DNA of 9,321 nt from Jiangellaceae bacterium (lineage in GTDB: Bacteria; Actinomycetota; Actinomycetes; Jiangellales; Jiangellaceae), in contig JASLBX010000230.1 in NCBI GenBank assembly GCA_030146385.1, forward strand, positions 1 to 9,321. The letters are read 5' to 3'. A program made the translations under genes and the position numbers. Positions 6,501 to 9,321 of this stretch are shown piece by piece. The notes below the pieces were generated by a model, which was not told the origin of the DNA, did not search any database, and saw only the letters and a list, made by a program, of their open reading frames with translations. Numbering within the stretch: the stretch's first letter is position 1; each line of letters begins with the position of its first letter.

Positions 6501-8428
6501 GCGGCGAACGCGTCCTGGAAAAGCTCCTTGAGCCGGTCGGACTCCGCGGCCCTGGCTCCCGCGGCGCGGAGCCCGAAGTCGTAGATGTACGCGATCGGCT
6601 CGCCGGCCCGCGTGATCTCGTACGGCCGCTCGTCGACGACCTCGACACCCATCTGCGAGAGGATCGGCAGCACGTGCGTGAGCGAGATCGGAGCACCCGT
6701 CCGGTAGATCTTGAACCGCCGCTCGTCGGCCGTCCCGCCGATGGGACGGTAGAGGTTCATGCCGAGACCGTTTTCGGCAGGCAGTTCCTCGAGCCGGGCG
6801 AGGTCCGCCACGGCGGTACGGGCCGGGAAGTCCTCCTTGTACGCCTCGGGGAACGCGTTCTTGTAGCGGCGGGCGAGCCGGGCGACGGCTTCCTCGCCCA
6901 GTTGTTCGGCGAGCGTGTCGGTGAACTCGTCGATCCACGCCCGCGTGGCCGCCACGAGCTGCCTCTCCAGCCCCGGAAGGTCGAGATCCGGGATCTGCTG
7001 GGACGGCCGCATGCGGACGACGAAGTGGACGCGAGCCAGCCGGGACTCGCCGATGCGGGCCGTGAAGTCGATCGACTGGCCGTCGGTGGCGGCCAGCAGC
7101 GTGCGCTGGATCCGCTCTCTGACCTCGGTGTTGTACCGGTCGCGCGGCAGGTAGACCAGGAACGACAGGAACCGGCCGTACTCGTCCTTCCGGACGAACA
7201 TCCGCAGCTGGCGCCGCTCCTGGAGGTGCACGACGGCCATCGAGATGTCGGCGAGCTCATCCACGGGTGTCTGGAACAGCTCGTCCCGTGGGAACGTCTC
7301 GAGCAATTGCAGCAGATCCTTGCCCGAGTGGCTGGTGGCGGCGAGCCCACTGATCTCCAAAACCTGCCGTGCCTTGCGCCGCACCACCGGGATGCGCAGC
7401 ACGCTCTCGGTGTACGCCGCCGAGGTGAGCAGGCCGAGGAACCGGCGCTCACCCGTCACCCCTCCTGCGGCGTCGAACGTCTTGACGCCCACGTAGTCCA
7501 GGTAGGTGTCGCGGTGGACGGTTGCCTTGGAGTTGGCCTTGGTGAGGACGAGCAGCCGCTTCTCCCTGGCCTTTGCCCGGACCTCCGGCGGGAGCTTGGC
7601 GAACGAGCCGGACAGGTCCTGGTCGTCGCGCAGGATGCCGAGCCCGCTGCCGCTGATCGCCCGTAGGAAGTCCTCGCCGTCCTGCACATCCAGCAGATAC
7701 TCGCGGTAGCCGAGGAACGTGAAGTGGTCGTCCGCGAGCCAACGCAGCAGCTCCTCGGCCTCGGCGACCTCCTCGTCCGGCATTGGGAGGTTGTTCTTGA
7801 CCAGCTCGTCGGCGATCTCGTCCGCGCGCTGGCGCATGCGCAGCCAGTCCTCGACGGCTTCGCGGACATTGCGCAGCACCGACTGGAGTTCTGTGTCAAT
7901 GCGACGCAGTTCGTCGCCGGACGCTTCGCGGTCGATCTCCACGTGCATCCACGACTCGACGACGGCGTCACCGAGCTCGGCGATCTTCGGGTCGGAGACG
8001 TCGAGGTCGCATATTTCGAGCAGGCGGCCGGTCACGTCGCGGTGCACCACCAATTGCGGGTGGACGACGAGATGGATGGAACGGTCCATCCTGGTCAGGG
8101 CCATCGTCACCGAGTCGACGAGAAACGGCATGTCGTCGGTGACGACCTCGACCACGGTGTGCCCGGACGACCAGCCATGGTCGTCGACCGTCGGCGTGTA
8201 GACGCGGACGGACGAGGTGCCCTGCGGCCGCTCGTTTGCGGTCTCGCGGTGCGACGCCGCTGCCCCGTAGACGTCCACCGGATCGCGATCGACGAGATCC
8301 TCGGGCGCGACGTGGCGGTAGTAGCGCCGTAGAAATGCCTCGTCGTCGCTGCGTTGATGTCCCCGGTCGGCGACACCTGCCGCCTTGGAGATCAGGTCGG
8401 TCTTGGCATCGTCAAGCCGGTTGCGCAT
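3572..8428 (-). CDS. gdh: NAD-specific glutamate dehydrogenase, large (~180 kDa) type
   Basis: A cytoplasmic enzyme that oxidatively deaminates L-glutamate to 2-oxoglutarate and ammonium with NAD+, mainly in glutamate catabolism. At 1618 residues it is full length for the family. The N-terminal ~650 residues are the regulatory region with ACT-like and PAS-like domains, including the ACT-like stretch VVEVVTDDMPFLVDSVTMAL (92-111). The catalytic region spans about 790-1200: GGLRWSDR (815-822), a lysine in GAKGG (848-852), GGSAGYDHKAMGIT (944-957), the dinucleotide-binding GIGDMSGDVFGNG (985-997), CVGEGGNLG (1137-1145) and NTDFIDNSAGVDTSDHEVN (1162-1180). The rest is the helical C-terminal domain. 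The ATG at 8428 is the first start after an in-frame TGA at 8434-8432, so the start is firm, though the ribosome site is weak (GGGGG ten bases upstream). In mycobacteria this enzyme is inhibited by the FHA protein GarA; no garA is present here. Nothing seems truncated. Confidence 0.97.
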   Translation of the reverse strand: MRNRLDDAKTDLISKAAGVADRGHQRSDDEAFLRRYYRHVAPEDLVDRDPVDVYGAAASHRETANERPQGTSSVRVYTPTVDDHGWSSGHTVVEVVTDDMPFLVDSVTMALTRMDRSIHLVVHPQLVVHRDVTGRLLEICDLDVSDPKIAELGDAVVESWMHVEIDREASGDELRRIDTELQSVLRNVREAVEDWLRMRQRADEIADELVKNNLPMPDEEVAEAEELLRWLADDHFTFLGYREYLLDVQDGEDFLRAISGSGLGILRDDQDLSGSFAKLPPEVRAKAREKRLLVLTKANSKATVHRDTYLDYVGVKTFDAAGGVTGERRFLGLLTSAAYTESVLRIPVVRRKARQVLEISGLAATSHSGKDLLQLLETFPRDELFQTPVDELADISMAVVHLQERRQLRMFVRKDEYGRFLSFLVYLPRDRYNTEVRERIQRTLLAATDGQSIDFTARIGESRLARVHFVVRMRPSQQIPDLDLPGLERQLVAATRAWIDEFTDTLAEQLGEEAVARLARRYKNAFPEAYKEDFPARTAVADLARLEELPAENGLGMNLYRPIGGTADERRFKIYRTGAPISLTHVLPILSQMGVEVVDERPYEITRAGEPIAYIYDFGLRAAGARAAESDRLKELFQDAFAAVWRGAAESDGFNALVLRAGMSWREASVFRAYAKYLRQTGSTFSQDYLEECLVGHVEISRLLLELFATRFDPDKFAEDAEARTAAAEEITTRLEDALDKVASLDQDRILRSFLSLVQATVRTNFYNPDAGAITFKLDPSAVPDLPEPRPKHEMWVYSPRVEGVHLRYGAVARGGLRWSDRREDFRTEILGLVKAQAVKNSVIVPEGAKGGFVAKRLPDPANREAWLAEGIESYKTFIRAMLDVTDNRAADGRIVTPPAVVRHDGDDPYLVVAADKGTATFSDIANEVSAEYGFWLEDAFASGGSAGYDHKAMGITARGAWESVKRHFREMGRDCQTEDFTCVGIGDMSGDVFGNGMLLSRHIRLVAAFDHRHIFLDPDPDRAVSFAERERLFKLPRSSWNDYDRSLISEGGGVHPRTAKRIALTEPVKERLRIDSAVTEMTPHELIRAVLLAPVDLLWNGGIGTYVKGSTETNAEVGDKANDPVRVNGSDLLCKCVGEGGNLGLTQLGRIEYALAGGRVNTDFIDNSAGVDTSDHEVNIKILLDSVVRDGDLTAKQRNELLADMTEEVAQLALADNYGQNIALANAVAQAPNLMHVHRAYVSRLESEGRLDRTLEFLPTDKQFSERMQAGRGLTAPEMSVLLAYTKNLMQAELIDTELPDDPYLRNALHAYFPTPIRERYADRIDAHPLRREIITTMVVNELVNHAGTTFGFRLSMETGGTFEDLARAHTVASVVYRMPELMAAVKALATVVPAELQTHMRLEGRRITERATRWLVVNRRPPIDISWQIEFFEEPIARLLEALPDVLAGRELDLFVERRDALLADGVPEDLAVRVAVLPPAYAGLGMVENSLRTGTDLLDVARVHFCLGDRLALGRLLERIIALPRSDRWQTMARAALRDDLHAVHAALTAQVIQFTEERDDPKPRIDEWAAQDAVVVDRVARTVGEIVEGDTFDLARLSVGLRVVRSLVRTEAPA

Positions 8429-8490
8429 GGTCGCTCAACCCCCGTACGAAGGTCACGCCGCGCGCCTCGCACACCTGCTGATGGCACGGC

Positions 8491-8512
8491 ATCCGCACTC
8501 CGTTGTGCGGAT
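8491..8512. promoter_or_regulatory. Perfect 8-bp dyad in the gdh / DUF2505 divergent region
   Basis: ATCCGCAC (8491-8498) and GTGCGGAT (8505-8512) are perfect inverted repeats around a 6-base centre. The dyad lies about 60 bases before the gdh start and about 115 bases before the DUF2505 start. A second, weaker dyad, CGTCCG / CGGACG, sits at 8534-8539 and 8549-8554. Either could be an operator or an mRNA hairpin. I could not find convincing -35/-10 pairs for either gene here. Confidence 0.4.
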
Positions 8513-8628
8513 ACTCCGACCCTAATGCCTCGCCGTCCGGAGTGTGGACGGACGCCCTCACCGGGGCTCGCCGGCGAACTTGGTACTTTCGGCCGTCACA
8601 CGCGCGGCGGATCAACGAGGATGGTGGC

Positions 8629-9120
8629 ATGGACCTGCGAACTCAGATGCGTTTCGACGCCGACCCGGCCACGGTCTTCGAGATGCTGACGGACGAGGAG
8701 TACATCGGACGCAAGGCCCGCGCGGCCAACGCGATCCGGCACGAGGCCTCGGTGAATCGCGACGGCGATCAGGTGACCATCAACCTGTTGCGCGTCATGC
8801 CGCCGGATGTCCCCGACTTCGTCCGCCGCTTCGTGGGAGAGACGATCGACCTGCGGCAGACCGATGTTTGGGGGCCGGCCGGGCCGGACGGGTCGCGGGC
8901 GGGGACGATCTCGATCGACATGGTCGGCGCGCCGGTGACACTGCGCGGCACGCTTCGGCTCGAGCCGGACGGCAGCGGCAGCGTCGTGTCGGCGGACGGC
9001 AAACTCAAGGCATCGGTCCCGCTCGTCGGCGGCAAGATCGAGCAGGCCGTCCACGGCGGGCTGATCGAGGCCGCCAAGCGCGAGGAGCAGGTCGGCCAGG
9101 ACTGGCTGTCATCCCGCTGA
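8629..9120 (+). CDS. DUF2505 family protein
   Basis: A 163-residue protein of the actinobacterial DUF2505 family, which is thought to have a START/SRPBCC-like ligand-binding fold; no reaction or ligand is established. It opens with MDLRTQMRFDADPATVFEML (1-20), the typical start of that fold, followed by the family stretches MPPDVPDFVRRFVGETI (57-73) and VPLVGGKIEQAV (130-141). No signal peptide or membrane segment is visible, so it should be cytoplasmic. The ATG at 8629 has GAGG at 8617-8620, eight bases away, and begins exactly where the family similarity begins. The same frame is open back to a TTG at 8503, but the extra 42 residues look like noncoding sequence. It is transcribed away from gdh, and the 200-base gap may hold shared control elements. 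Confidence 0.88.
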   Translation: MDLRTQMRFDADPATVFEMLTDEEYIGRKARAANAIRHEASVNRDGDQVTINLLRVMPPDVPDFVRRFVGETIDLRQTDVWGPAGPDGSRAGTISIDMVGAPVTLRGTLRLEPDGSGSVVSADGKLKASVPLVGGKIEQAVHGGLIEAAKREEQVGQDWLSSR

Positions 9121-9321
9121 TCATGCAAAACGGGTTCGACACGCCGACAGATCTGGCCGCCGAGCAGTTTTGCCCCCCACCAGGCTCGTCGGTGCTGTAC
9201 CACCCGCACACGCCTGGTTTGGCAGGGCTACGCCTGCTGAACGTGATCAACCGGCAGCGGGCGGGGGGTGGTGGCTTAGCGGCCGGGGAGGCCGCCGTCC
9301 AGCGCACGGAGGGACACGCCG
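9121..9321. other. Right-edge stretch without a confident gene
   Basis: Two weak possibilities remain. On the plus strand an ATG at 9123, two bases after the DUF2505 stop, opens a frame that runs unbroken to the window edge (66 codons). It lacks a Shine-Dalgarno site, has lower third-position GC than its neighbours and contains a rare TTA codon. On the minus strand, 9320-9276 reads GVSLRALDGGLPGR then stop, which could be the last 14 codons of a convergent gene. Inverted repeats are present: GCAAAAC/GTTTTGC (9125-9131, 9167-9173), CCAGGC/GCCTGG (9180-9185, 9212-9217) and GCAGG/CCTGC (9222-9226, 9233-9237). The last could belong to a terminator but has no T-run. Confidence 0.4.

Noticed and set aside
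6011..7666. 551-codon open frame on the plus strand
   Set aside because: Antisense to the N-terminal and central parts of gdh, with biased composition and no recognisable family or ribosome site.
8503..8628. 42-codon N-terminal extension of the DUF2505 protein from TTG 8503
   Set aside because: It starts inside the intergenic dyad, lacks family similarity, and the ATG at 8629 has a good ribosome site and coincides with the typical family start.
9005..9307. 100-codon minus-strand frame over the end of DUF2505
   Set aside because: It is largely antisense to a well-supported gene and has shadow-type composition with no recognisable motif.

Overview
The window looks like chromosomal DNA of a high-GC actinobacterium. 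Base composition is strongly GC-rich, codon third positions are mostly G or C, and the gene families fit that group: a ~180-kDa NAD-dependent glutamate dehydrogenase, a DUF2505 protein, and the short actinobacterial form of the Tad pilus/secretion locus. The genus cannot be fixed from sequence alone; a filamentous or soil lineage near Frankia, Cryptosporangium or Micromonosporaceae is a guess.

Layout. Positions 1-2678 (minus strand) hold the start of a Tad/Flp pilus assembly operon: the ATPase cpaF/tadA, then tadB, then tadC, which runs off the left edge. The three genes are packed with 1-4 base overlaps, so they should be translated as one coupled unit. A good sigma-70-type promoter lies at 2756-2784, with a perfect DnaA-box 9-mer just upstream of it. 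Positions 2679-3571 are an 893-base gap with no convincing gene. From about 2876 it is crowded with GATC-anchored repeats: a GATCAGGTGA motif in both orientations, three 58-59 bp modules with inverted ends, a 109-bp imperfect palindrome, and a stem-loop whose outer arm covers the gdh stop codon. Positions 3572-8428 (minus) hold one very large gene, NAD-glutamate dehydrogenase, 1618 residues. Positions 8429-8628 are a short divergent intergenic region with two dyads. Positions 8629-9120 (plus) encode a 163-residue DUF2505 protein. Positions 9121-9321 hold no confident gene.

How the parts relate. The dehydrogenase converts glutamate to 2-oxoglutarate and ammonium and links nitrogen to central carbon metabolism. 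The Tad genes build a surface pilus or adhesion apparatus. No functional link between them is evident; they share a strand and are separated by the repeat-filled gap, which lies 3' of gdh and 5' of the tad operon. The DUF2505 gene is divergent from gdh and may share control sequence with it. The repeat-rich gap is the least ordinary part of the window and the best candidate for follow-up. The coding content is otherwise conventional.
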